Assembly: GCF_036324505.1 (NCBI RefSeq)
Contig: NC_086368.1
Location: 21,754,378 to 21,818,377, forward strand
Source: Eleginops maclovinus
Taxonomy: Eukaryota; Chordata; Actinopteri; Perciformes; Eleginopidae
DNA: 64,000 bases
Direction of reading: 5' to 3'
Shown here: positions 1 to 64,000 of the stretch, in pieces
Numbering within the stretch: the first letter of the stretch is position 1
Layout: every line of letters begins with the position of its first letter
The notes under the pieces: generated by a model
The model's database searches: none
Told to the model about the DNA's origin: nothing
The model's input: only the letters and a program-made list of their open reading frames with translations
Position numbers and translations under genes: made by a program

Positions 1-216
1 CACGCATCATTTCCACTTTGCACACATGTAACTTTGCTATAAAAGGATCTTTCTGGTTACAGTAGACACAGTGAACCATATAATGAAGCAGGCTGCTGCT
101 CTGTGCAGAAAGATGTTCTCTGTTGCATCGTTTGCAGATGAAAGCTTAAATCACTGTACCATTGTGTGATGAATCTTAGCATCACATACACACACAAATA
201 AAAAACACATATTTTT

Positions 217-320
<104 letters not shown>

Positions 321-2153
321 CGCTCTATGAATCCCCTGATGGTCCTCCTGAAGTGTCACATCTGGCCAAGAAAACCACAGCATCCGTCTTCGCAGATGAA
401 TTGAAAGCTGAGAAGTCAGGAAGAAGGGGGAAAAAATAGAAAAAGGGTCTCTTCCAGCTTCAAACGAATCCCCCCGGTGAAATATTGTTTCAATGTACGC
501 TGCACTTTGTAGCCCTAATGCCGGCTTTGAACTGTTTTGGCACCTGTCACAAATACTGATGAAATAGTTTCCCTCTCCAGAGCACCGTTTCCTTTATCTT
601 TTCTTGTGTTCCCTCAAAATCCTCTTCTTCCTCCCATCTCTTTCCCAGAAGCTCTTTCCGTTCTGTCTGGTATGCAGTGTGATCTCGTATTTGGAGCTTC
701 GTACAGTAGCACTTCTGAACTTTTGCACCATTTCATCAATGAACTATCCAAATGTTAATGCACCTGCTTCTGGCTTGTATTGTCAGTCTATAAATTATTT
801 GATGTAAAGTTCTGACTGCAGGCCATCTAACTTTTTTAACACTCTTCTTATAAACTTCTTAGATAATCTGTTTTCTGTTTCATGGTATGGCACGCTTAAA
901 GAGCTTGAACCAACGTATACAATATGTACCTTAAGATGACAATACATAGGACTGGATGAAGTAAAGGGCTACTGACAAAGGAAGCAACAATCAAACAGCT
1001 GAGCTAATACAAAGCCAATATGCAGATGAATTAAACAGTGCTTGAATAAAACTTCAATGCTAAAGGCTACGCTAACTTCTGAAACACTGGCATCGACAAG
1101 TTAGCTTAAGCAACCCAATGCTGAAACTTTATTTTTTTACTCTCATGGAAACTTTGACGATGCAAGCCCACAGCTTCTGACATTTAAATCCTCTTTTTCA
1201 CTGAGGCAGGACTTCAAAAGCCACAAGTGAAAATCAATCTTCGCTTTCTTCACAGTCTCTTTTTCTTTCTACATCGCTGGTCCTCTCCATCAGTTTTCAA
1301 GCTACGTCTGAGGCTTTAGGCTGTTAATTAAATAGGATGTTGTCAGGGGGGCTTGGGTACGTTTTTGACTGTAGGACGGCTGGAAGGAGGGATGTAGTTG
1401 ATGTATGAAGAGACAGAAAAAGGTGCTGAGCGATCCAGGCTCTCTTCTCAAATGTCTTTCTTCATACTTTTGGTTGTTCTATTTCTCCTTCTTTAAACCT
1501 TTCCTTTTTCTTTCTCTTTTTTACTTCCCTTGCATCAACAGCAATCTAACATTTGTGTTTCTCTGTTCTGAATTAAATTGGCCTTCTCTGCTTTTCCTTT
1601 CTCTAAAAATCCTTTTCACATCCCATCTCAGTCCACTCCCTTAATTTCCTCCTCTCTCTAACTATATCCCTTATTTCCCCCTCCTACCTCTCTACATACT
1701 CATCCTCCCTCCATTCTTTTGAGCAGCCCTCGCACCCACCTTTCTTGTAGTTGATTATACATCAGGTCTTCTGTAGCCCGCTTCTTCCTCCTATAGTATT
1801 CCCCTTTCTCATTATGTGGTATGCATGTGTTTGTGTGTGATCAGACACACAAGGCCAGGGCTAAGCAGCCTAATGAACAAACTCCAGCATTGTGTTCGGG
1901 CCCCGGGGACGCGCTGTAGCTTCTAATGTACAACAGCTCAGAGGAGAAAGAACGAATGCACTGACAGGGAGACAGCTATCTGCTTAAAGGAAAAGCTCCA
2001 ACAAGAAGTGAAGCAGAGGGTGTGCAGGGAATATTTTACAAGGATCTGGACGATGTTTTCTTAACCCAAGCTTTTATGACTTGTAAACATTGTTGTCCTA
2101 TCCTGCGAATGGATACAACGACACTGTCTATCAGGCTTCTTCTTCTTCAGTCT

Positions 2154-2156
<3 letters not shown>

Positions 2157-2186
<30 letters not shown>
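2157..2186. repeat. (TA)n microsatellite, 30 bp
   Basis: Fifteen uninterrupted TA units in the upstream intron. It is the only long AT array in the window. Confidence 0.97.
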
Positions 2187-2192
<6 letters not shown>

Positions 2193-3092
2193 GTAATTGT
2201 TTGTGAGTTGCTTTGGTCAGAAAACTTGAGATTCACTTCGCCTCACTCATGGCTTGAGCACTATCTTTGCAAAGGTACGCTATATTTTTCCTGCAAGGTA
2301 ATCAAAGCACACTGTACTTTGTTGGGTGCGGGGCTGTCAATACACCGGCTCCAAAAACACGTTTTTAAAGCATTGGTTAAATAAGTTCTAAGCAAGTATG
2401 ATTCTAAAAAATTGCAAAATATGTCCCCTTGAAGTCTGCTGAAATCTGGATTTTGGAATCAGGAATTGGTCAGAATAATGACAACATTCAAGGCCCTTTT
2501 CCTTAGAGTACATTTAAGAAAGTTGGCATTCTCTGCCTTCCACATGTCTCTTATTATACGAATCCCTTAACGGTGTCTCTAGGTTGTAAAATATGTGATT
2601 TGTCAGCAGTGATCTGGTTTGTTATCCTTTTGGCTCCAACAGTACGTCACAGGGTGGGTTTAGTTCCACCCAAGCTTTAACTCCTATTGTATAAGAACTG
2701 TCAAACACCCTCCTGCTCTTTTTCCATTTCTTTTTTTACTTCTCCCTCGTTCTCAGTGTTAACGAGATCTACATCGCTGCCAAGTCATGGCATGGACACA
2801 CTGTAATGACTTCATTTCTTCCAGCACATGAACAGATTCATATATAGGAAACATTATACGGAGTGGACTGTCCTGTCTCATTCTGTCTCGCTAAGGTTGA
2901 ACGTGTGTAAGCATTGAGGCACATTAACCCAACTATGTACAAACAAATGTATTTTTCCTTTTGATCTATAGCATGCGAGGACACACACTCAGCCCTCCAA
3001 GGTGCTGCACCCCAGTGGTGTGAGCCGGTGGATGGGCTGAGTCTAGATGATCTAAACAAGAATCTTGACAGCTCTGGAGAATATCACTAATG

Positions 3093-3221
<129 letters not shown>

Positions 3222-3689
3222 CAACAACAAAGTCCATGAGCTCATTATTGCACTCCACACATTGACATAATTCACTTGAGCCTTTCTTCCTCTAAACAAT
3301 GCAGCGCTGTTGTGATGCGAATAGTTTTACAGGGTAGATAATATTTTGTGAACTTTGTTTGAAAAGCTCTCTTGCTTGAGTGTTGTCGTACAGAATTGGT
3401 ATCTGGTGCAAGGCCAGTGGGAGTGTTGCACAAGCCCGTAACACATGTGCATCGCAGCACAGCTCTTTAGGCTGACTCCTTTGTTGCAAATCTGGCCTGA
3501 AGTCAAATATATAACCCACGGATTGTGCTGCTTTTTTTACAATTGATTTATTTCATCATCCCCTGTCTAATCTTTCTCTGCCTTGTTTGCTTGCTCTTCT
3601 GACTGTATTGGACACTGTCTTTCTCACATAACTGATTCCTGAGAGAACTAAAAACACTAAAGCATTTTATTTCTCTGTTGTTTCTGCAG

Positions 3690-55630
<51,941 letters not shown>

Positions 55631-56383
55631 GGACCATCCTGCACCTCCATCTCCTCCTTCTCTTCACTCCTCCTCTCCATCTGTGTCTCTCAATCGTTCC
55701 TCTCAACCAGACAACAAACAAAACTCCAACCCCCAACAATACGACAGACAAACTGCAAAAGGACTGACGCAGAATACTGCAAAATGGGGGGGTTCGGCAG
55801 AGATGGGCGGGCCTGTGTACGCTTACATGTGTATGTGTGTGTTTGTCTGCAGCCCCATACAGCGTGTGGGCTCGTGTCTGTGTGAGAGACTGGGACGCCA
55901 GACGTTTTCACACACGCATACATGGAGAAACATGTCAACTGACAGCATTTGATTATTGTTGATGTTGGTGTTTGTCGTTTGCTTGATTTTGATTTCTGGA
56001 GTTTTTTCGTGATGAAGCGGTGGTCAGGAAAGAAACAATGAAAGCCCGGAAAGGAACTCCATTTATGGCACCATTTGCAGGATGGACCAATCTGTGACGA
56101 GCCAATGGAGAAAGGCTCTTTAGGTCATGTGACTCCAACGTGTCACAGTTTTAAAGGATGTTAGATTTTTCTCTTTTTGTTTTTCTTTTTTGTATAGATG
56201 TAATCAACTGCCCACTCTCTGATCTCTCGCCACTTGTATTACTGCTGAATTTGCACAATTTACAGAAACGTTACAAAGGAAGACGATATAGATATTATAT
56301 ATAAATACAGCTACCTTTTTAAAGAAAGAATAGGGAGAAAAACATTTTTGTTGTTTTTTTTCTCATTTTAAACCAACAAACAG

Positions 56384-56389
56384 AATAAA
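56384..56389 (+). terminator. Possible proximal poly(A) signal AATAAA
   Basis: Canonical hexamer about 750 nt after the stop, within an A-rich stretch. Use not demonstrable from sequence. Confidence 0.35.
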
Positions 56390-59154
56390 AATAACAACAA
56401 TAAAACATGATTTGATATTTCAAGTACAAAAGAAAAACAACGTAGACAAAAAAAAAAACAACGAAAAACAAACTAAAAAGTCGTACTGTGCCATGTTTTC
56501 TTTGAATGTTGTTTAGTGCAAAGACATTTTGTTAGATGGAATGTGCTACCGTATGATTTTAAGTATGCCTAGTGACTGAAACGAATTGTTTGAGTAATGA
56601 CCCTTCAAAAGATCCTTGTTGAAAATGACTGGAAAGGACACAAAGATGTCCGTCTTATCGAGTTAGGACAGTTCACGGTGTCGTGGCGATAACATGAAGA
56701 TGCTGTTGTTTTTAATTCAATCAGTGCAATCGTTTGGTTTCAGAAAACCAAAAATATACTCACAGGATTGTTGCTTTATCATGGTCACGTTAGTATCCAG
56801 CGCCACAGCTGGTTCTCCGAGGGGGAAGAAGTGACAGTAGAGTGGATCATGTTTTAGTAACTGAATAATGAAGTAGCTACATTGCACTACCTGACATATT
56901 TCTGTTCCCCAATACCACATAGCCACCATATCTAACCATGAGGATTCCACAGGACCCCAGTTTGTGTTGCCTACCCATGAAGGGTCATGCATTATCCAAT
57001 AGTCCTGTTAGAGCAAAGCCAAAACCTCGGTGCTCTCAGACGCTGTTCACGTCTTTACAGAAGCAACAATGAGGTCAGGTAGAGCGCAGACCTCAGTGGT
57101 GAAACAACGTGGAGAAAGCTCAATGTTAATACCCATACAGAGGGACATAGAAAATATATACTGAGGTTTTCTCTCCACCTGTAACCTATCTATTTGAGAC
57201 AGGGGTGTTAGCTTTTTATCCATAATGGGGAGTAAATGAAGATACAGAGGTGAGACGCCTCTGTTCATTAGCTCCACAAAGCTGAGTAATCCTCCCCTTA
57301 GCCTGCAGCTCTTGTTTCAAAACTAGCCTTTTGCCATGTGTGGCTTAAGCTTCTTTTTCTATTACTGCTCTCTTAAGAACATTTCTCTGTTTCTCTTTTT
57401 TTGAAGTCAGGGTTTTTGACTTGGTGGTGAGAAAAACATTTTTTTTCTTTTGTTTGCTTGCCGAAAAACCAAACTGTGGTCTGTAAAATGTTTTTGTTGT
57501 TTTAATTTGTAAATTGTATACTTTTTCATAATGAACAAGAGCTGTTTGCCATTTTTTCGTAATCAGGTTGTTTTCATCATTTTATTTTGAATATGTAAAT
57601 TGTACATTTTATGGTACACAGAAGACAACATGTTTGCTTTGGTTTGCCTGAAATTGAAGAACTCGAGGTTTATTTTCCTGATCTTAAGGATCAAAATGAA
57701 ATTGTTGCATCAGATGAGCATCTGTGTCTTTGTGATGGAAATGTGACTTGCTGCTTTAACTCTTGTACCTTGTTTTTCTATCAAACATTAGGGCTGTCAT
57801 TTTATGCTGATCATAGATGCTGTCGCTGTCTATTTTTCCGCCAGGTCTTTGAAAAAAATCTCTCATATCCACGAAAAGTGAGCACAGCTCCCAGATACAT
57901 GTCAACAGCACCATTTTGTTTACATGTCTTAGATGTGACATTGCTTTGTACCGCTGCAGCTACATATGAGCCTAATTCAACTGGATACCTGTAGGGACTA
58001 AAAGTTCACTCTGTACCTACCGAATATATCTTGAGGGGCCCGTTTTAGGAAAGACATTTCTCCTGTTCAGTTGATAACGGTGGCTACTGTCATAACATAA
58101 TATCTGTTAAAATATTAAAGAGAGTACTGCAAAACCTCCACCAATAATCCTTAGTCCACACTTTTGAAAAACAAGCTTTTTTTTCTTCTTCGGTATGCAG
58201 CTGAGTTTTTGCTGCAGTCATACACTTGATGCTCTCACAATAGATCAAAGAGCAAGGAAATCAGAGCTCAGGAGTGCTGTAAACAGCAGTGCTTTACATG
58301 ATCATTATGAGCACTATGTACAGTAGGGACACATCCACCTGCTCCGTGCAAAAGCACACCGAGTGAAAGTCTGTGCTCGTTGATGCTCGTTTTTTTTTAG
58401 GACACTTGAACACTCTCAATTCATTCTCAGGTTCATGGTTAATTTGTGTCGTATTTTGGTTGTAATTTGGTTGATAAAATGAGTGCTGCGGGAGTTGGGT
58501 AGTTTATCGTTTGCATGGCTACTTGCCTTTTTAAACAAATTGTGAGAGGAACTTACCAGTCACCATTCTTTATCCTTCATTTTGCACAGTTTGGTGTGAT
58601 AATTGGCTCGTATTAAGTGTTGTGGAGTTGGTATACAGCATGTCTGTTTAAGAGTGTCAGGAGGAAGCATCAGGTGACTTAAAACCTGTCCCCATTACAA
58701 CATGACGACTGCAGAGTTGCTGGGTTTTTGCTGTTTAAATGAACAAATGGCTTCAGTGTGAGCAGAGTCAGCACATACTCATGTATCTCGTGTTTAAATC
58801 TCAGCTCTTAAGACATGCTTGGTCATACTTTTGCCTTCCCACAAAAAAAAAATAACATTGTTGAATCAAATGCAAGTCCTGGCACCATTTATGTTTTCAG
58901 TTTTATTTTTCAGGCTTTCTTCCGATACTGGGGAATACAGTGGTTTTCCTTTTTTTTGTAAACGGAAGTTACATAAAATCCAAGGAACGCAAGGCAAATG
59001 AATTCAGACAGAGCTGGCAAAGGAATTTTAATACTACAATAACTCGGATACATTTTTAGAGTTTCTGACTTGAAGCGACTGTCACAAGTTTGCAGGTTAA
59101 CATTCATTGTGTAAATATTCTGTTATTTCCTATTTTGCAGATTTACTACTTGTA

Positions 59155-59200
59155 AATAAACACGCATCAAGGAGAGATTAAACATTTTTTGCTAAATAAA
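59155..59200 (+). terminator. Tandem distal poly(A) signals (AATAAA at 59155 and 59195)
   Basis: Two canonical hexamers 40 nt apart, the best candidates for the distal end of plxna1. T-rich sequence follows (CTTGTGATTTCTATTT). Confidence 0.6.
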
Positions 59201-59220
59201 ATATGGCTTGTGATTTCTAT

Positions 59221-62200
59221 TTAAGGTCATATGAAATTTTTATAGATGGATGGAGAAAGTAGTCATGCACATTTGTTATTTTTGGTCCCAATGATTATAA
59301 TATACTTGGATATACTGCAACATGGGTTCATGACTCCACGCCGCACACCATCTTGCTACAGTGTGTCCCAGACTGCTGTGATTACTTATGTGTTAATTTT
59401 TGCTACCTGCAACTGTCTGTTCCCCATAGATTGTCCAATCACCTGTTCATGGAAAGTGTAGCTATGTACTGTAAGAGGTGGTGTGTGTTTTTAATTAACA
59501 CCGTCTTTAGATTCAAATTGACAACAACACAAAGACCAGGTCACACCAGAAACATGGCCCAGCAAGTATTTATCCACACGTCTTAAAAATGTGTTGTCAT
59601 TAAAGCTTGTTGATGTAATGGCTTCTCAGAAACCTCTTAAGCCCTCACTCTGATGTCCAACATCTTGAAGCCAGGAACATACAGGTGTTAGTGAGCAACT
59701 TTAAAGGCCTTACACCTCGGACGCTACCAAAAGCTCTTAAATCATCTTTCTATACATGCTGTTTAACACCCCCCCCCTCCCCCCCTCACTCAAAAAAAGA
59801 ATAATAAAAAGGGAATATGAATTCCCGTGAATATATTTTTGTCACCGAGCTAAATGTTCCCATAGCACCAGGTAACGGGGATGGTCAATCACCAAGAATA
59901 GATTTGGGTGCAAAAATGAGAAAGCTTCAACTTTAGTTGGTAGGCTGTAATTTATTTATGCAAAGTTCTCGAACGGCTTCCTGTGAATCACCCTTAATCT
60001 TTTTGAAAAGCTTCTAACCCTGAATGTAGCCTCGATTTGTCATTGGTACAGAAACTCTCGCACTGAAATGTTGCTACCGATGCTCATCCTGCATTAGCCT
60101 CTTAATGGGCTGTGTCATTTAGCATCAAAGAATAATATTCAAAAATGTGCACAGTCAAGAGAAACCTTCCTGTCAGCCTGCAGCATGATAGCTTCCCTCC
60201 TCGGTCTCGCTGCCTTTCATAACATCACCAGCATCATTAATCATTCTTATGGGAATGAGTTGCTGGTGGAGGTTTGTTCTCTGGAGGTGTTAATTTTAAC
60301 ACGTTTACCCCCTAACAATACATCACCCTCGCACTGCCCTCAGCTTACATGGGCACTTAGATGGAAGAGTGGCTCTGAGTGTATAATATAGTAGAACCTC
60401 AGCTGGCTGAGATGGGCTAGGCCAGTGATTTTCCTGGCAGGTATTGTTGCTGAACAAGAAAGCAAGGACCAACAGAAAGAGAGAGAGAGAAAGAAACCCA
60501 GAAGAAAGCACATTTGAATGAACCAGAACCACCTTTTTTCATGACCTGCCTTAAAACATCAGCACTCCCTTCTCCCCCCCACCCCCAGCAGATTCAATGA
60601 GCCCAGATAGACAGAAAATGTTATCGTTCGCACCATGTGTAACCAGCCGGGCTAATTCAATTAAAATTCCATCCAAGGAGGAACGCTGAAATTGCGTAAT
60701 GGTCGTGGGAGCACTGAATCTCGTAATGATCCTGTCAAGAGGCAAATGATTTTGCAGTGCGAACATTATGATAAATTCCTTGCAAAGCACAAGTTGCCGG
60801 TTTTTTTCACCCCCCCTCCCCCCTCTCTCATCCACCTCTCCTTGCATGCAGAATTATGTTGCCATAGTTAATAAAGCTATGATCTGTATTTGCCCCCTCC
60901 TCTTTCCTCTTTAATCTCGTTTAGTTACAATTGAAGAGGGCTCTGTGTTTTAACACACTCTGAACCCAGTGAAATTGGAATTCTATTTTAGATGAGGAGT
61001 CTTTTAGTATCTGTCACTGTGGGTTGCATCAAGAGCATGGCAGAGCTGGTTCACTATAAGGATCAGTGGTATCTATAGGGCCCCTAAATCCAGTGAGCAG
61101 TTCAGTTCTTCCTGGCGAGGAGAAGGTGACAGCCGTGACTGGTTGGGGAATGCTACGAGATGGATTACTGTCACAGTTTTTAACTTATAGTGCACAGGAA
61201 AAGCTGTGTGCATCTGAAGGAGAGGAGTGGGTGTTAGTACAGGTGCTGCCAACCTTCAGCCCACCATCGTAGACATTCACAGCCACTCTTTACAAACCCC
61301 TTTTGGGCAACATGTCTGCACACTAGGGATTATTTAGTAAAGCTGTGTTGGGTGATCTCTGCCTAACAATCTGGAAGCACACTGAAAATGTATGACTACA
61401 CAGACAAAGGACGAGCTGCTGTGATCTATATTATTGATATTATTGATTGATCAAATATGTTTGGAGCTTTTAGCTGTTATAAGACATCTTTGTTTGAAAT
61501 AGGTGGAGACCAAAACAGAGCAAAAAGGAGAGCCATAGTTTCCTGTCTGGAGAATAGACAATGACTCTTAATAAATGCTCATTTGAAAATTAGCAACTGT
61601 CTGCAAGCACATTGGACATGTTACTGTTTAGTGTACCCAAGTGGCCTTCAATAAATGTATTAAAAAGGTAGGGGTACTTGGCCTTACATCTTACAGTACA
61701 ATAGCTCACATTCGAGAAGGTGTTTAGACTCTTTAACCTGATACATTAAATTCAAACACAACTATACAACAGATATAGGCAATTCAAATCCACTTTTACA
61801 GACCTTTGTGGAGCCTCATGGCCAACACTGAAACGTGTACATATTTGCACCCAAGAAGCACATACTGCTAGCATTTAATTTTCAGCTGAAAGTTAGAAAT
61901 TGGATTTTGTCCCACGTCTCTTACAGAGTGGTCATGCTACAAAGGGGCCGCTTCATGTGTGAAAGGAATTATTACAGCAACCATCAACATACAGTATTCC
62001 ACATACATGTGACACGTAATTATTGTATCAAGTAGATGTGAAAAAAATCTGAACCTGCTAACATTTTTAGTTTTTTGCTCCCAAACAGCCGAGGAACTAA
62101 ATAGATGCAAAACATCACACTTGACTTAACTGTTTTTAAAGCCGTAGGTAGTTATAATGAATAAACAACAATTTAGTTGTTTTGCAGATTATCTAAAGTC

Positions 62201-64000
62201 ACTGTCATTCTTAATTTAACTTGTTAGTAGTAGTCCATAAAAATAAGAACATACATGTACCAAGCTGTATAAATATTAATCCATTAGTGTCTCGCACATA
62301 CATCTGTTAACGCAAGACGGCACATCTAAGGCTTAAGTAGGCTCACAATCCCATTAACCCATCTTTAATAATGTCTCAGGTTGCAGGAAGCCCTAATGTA
62401 CTAATGACAGCAAAGTTCCTGCCTGGCCGCATTCTCCTACAGGCTCCATATTGCCTCTTTTATGACCAGCAACATTCCTTAAGACACTTTTCACAGTTCA
62501 ATGAAACATTAGAATGTCCTTTACAAAAATCAAGGCAACTCATCCAAACCAGTGAGTGCATTTTAAGGGCAGCTTTCACAGCGTCTCTGCGTCAGAGGTG
62601 GACTGAAAGTTTGCCGATTGATGTTCCTCTGTTCTGACTGGCTTGTTAATTTCTCCACAGGTAGAAACCATTATGGACGGCAAATCCCTGTCAGGAACAG
62701 AAAAAATCCATTCCCTGCTCCACTGACCAGAAGCTTCCTGATGTCTGATTAACACACACGGGTTGACAATCTATATGGAGCGTTGCCGAGCTTTTAAAGA
62801 GGTTATCTGTTATATCTTCTGGACTTATTCTGCAGGCAGGCCACTCATGACTGATGGTTTCTGAAGCCGTTTCTTATTTGATATATTTCCACCATTTTCC
62901 CCTCAAGCCAAATGATTCGAATCGATGATGGGCTGAACTCAACTTCCAAGTGTCACCTTTGAGCTTCCCTTCCCCAGATGCCTGCACACAAACATGCTTA
63001 GCCCCCCCCGAACAGACCCCTGCTGTGAATGGGTAGAGGTGGTCTGTTTGATTCGCCTGTCTTCCCTGCCAGGTGATGGTTCACATCCCAAAGGACCCTG
63101 AGGAGTCTGTCCGATTAGCCCATCCACCCCTCACACCTCCACTCAAGTATGGAAAGATCAACTGAGCATGTGTGTGCTGGCATCTTTGTGCTTGTGTGTG
63201 TGCATAAGTTCTTTTACATGCATGAATTTGATTATCAGCTCTGTGTGTGCACACATGGATGGCTCGTGTGCAGTCGGGAGGTCAGAGAGGTCAAGTTCAT
63301 CCCACACAAAACACCGTCAGTCAATTTAATCACGGCTCAACCAGCTGATGGTTATGGCTGCAGTCCACAGTGGCTCCTTCTCTCGCTTTCTTCCTCATAC
63401 ACACATGCAAACACAACCACACACACACACACACAATAGAGCCCTCCTTTGATCTTCAAATATGTGTCTTTGGCTGCATTTTTTTACTTGTGTCTTGCAG
63501 CTTCAGTGAACAGAACTTGAAAGCTACTGCTTTTCCTTGGAGAGAAGAATGAATCTCTTTAAGTCTATTGTGGCATTAAGCTTTGAGGGGGCACAACAAA
63601 GAAGTCAAAAAGATATGTACACATTTTCCAGTTGCTTCTCCCAATTATTTGAATGGCTCTTGAAAGAGCAGTTACTTAGACAATAAGTAGAACAATTCCC
63701 TCCGTTATTTCTCAGCTTGGTAATTAGCTACGATGCATTGCAGAAAGATAAAATTGTCTGGTCTTTAAAGATAACAACACAGAACCGATTAAATGAAATG
63801 AAAATAGCATGTTTACATTTTGTTTCTAATTCAGAGGCGCGTGTGTGAATCAGCTTAAAACATTTACTTATAATTCATTTTAAGATAAATAATGAATGCT
63901 AATTTTGACATATCAGAAGATGCCAGGCGCTTCTAAAATCCCTCAAAGATTTATCCTAGGCATGGCCATTTGACCTTCACAGTCAGCTTGTCTGTCTGCC
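59221..64000. other. Downstream intergenic region, no gene recognised
   Basis: Holds a C-rich/A-rich run at 59767-59810 with another AATAAA (59803-59808), pyrimidine/C runs near 60570-60590 and 60808-60840, a short CA array at 63418-63435, and blocks at 60060-60320 and 60590-60810 that look like conserved non-coding DNA. All open frames are short, without recognisable domains or exon borders. Confidence 0.7.
63418..63435. repeat. (CA)n microsatellite, 18 bp
   Basis: Short CA array in the downstream intergenic region. Confidence 0.93.

Larger units (their letters stand above)
55631..59220 (+). other. plxna1: plxna1 3' untranslated region (end inferred)
   Basis: Starts after the TGA. No splice-like or coding segment follows, and tandem AATAAA hexamers occur at 59155-59160 and 59195-59200, giving a 3'UTR of about 3.6 kb. 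A proximal AATAAA at 56384-56389 lies in an A-rich run (56380-56480), so shorter transcripts are possible but internal priming would also mimic them. Two TGTAAATA motifs (Pumilio type) occur at 59110-59117 and 59151-59158. The exact cleavage site cannot be fixed from sequence alone. Confidence 0.7.

Noticed and set aside
2022..2384. 120-codon open frame spanning the AT array
   Set aside because: Its length depends on the TA repeat (Tyr-Ile run) and the rest matches nothing known.
57611..57994. 127-codon ATG open frame inside the 3'UTR
   Set aside because: It lies wholly in the plxna1 3'UTR, has no recognisable domain and its composition looks random; no independent promoter or splice signal is visible.

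Overview
The window is vertebrate nuclear DNA, almost certainly from a ray-finned (teleost) fish. Short exons with GT-AG borders sit in long introns. The introns carry very long CA/GT dinucleotide arrays (about 1.5 kb in total) and purine- or pyrimidine-rich tracts. There are no bacterial or phage-type operons, tRNA, rRNA or CRISPR. The protein is close to mammalian plexin-A1, but with many substitutions in the extracellular half, as expected for a fish orthologue. I judge it to be percomorph-like from base composition and intron size only. I cannot tell plxna1a from plxna1b.

One gene explains all the coding sequence: the 3' two thirds of plexin-A1 (plxna1), on the + strand. I place 23 coding exons from 3690 to the TGA at 55628-55630. 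They sum to 3576 nt (1191 codons plus stop), every splice phase closes, and the spliced reading frame is open throughout. The 5' exons (signal peptide, Sema domain, PSI1, IPT1, PSI2) lie upstream of the window. Residue numbers here count from the first residue encoded at 3690.

Layout: 1-3689 is the end of an upstream intron. Exons 1-10 (3690-37391) encode IPT2, PSI3 and IPT3-IPT6 of the ectodomain. Exon 11 (38541-38775) encodes the end of IPT6, the single membrane helix and the juxtamembrane helix. Exons 12-16 encode the first GAP half, exons 16-18 the Rho-GTPase-binding domain, and exons 19-23 the second GAP half. From 55631 to about 59220 is a 3'UTR of about 3.6 kb with tandem AATAAA signals. 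From there to 64000 no gene is recognised.

The product is a single-pass semaphorin/neuropilin co-receptor that signals through a split cytoplasmic Ras/Rap GAP domain. All exons therefore serve one protein, and no second gene was found on either strand. I do not see a new biological system here. The non-coding observations most worth a look are a near-identical 37-bp direct repeat inside intron 7, a perfect 13-bp hairpin beside a CA array, very large (TG)n arrays in the 5' introns, and several intronic and downstream blocks that look like conserved non-coding enhancers.
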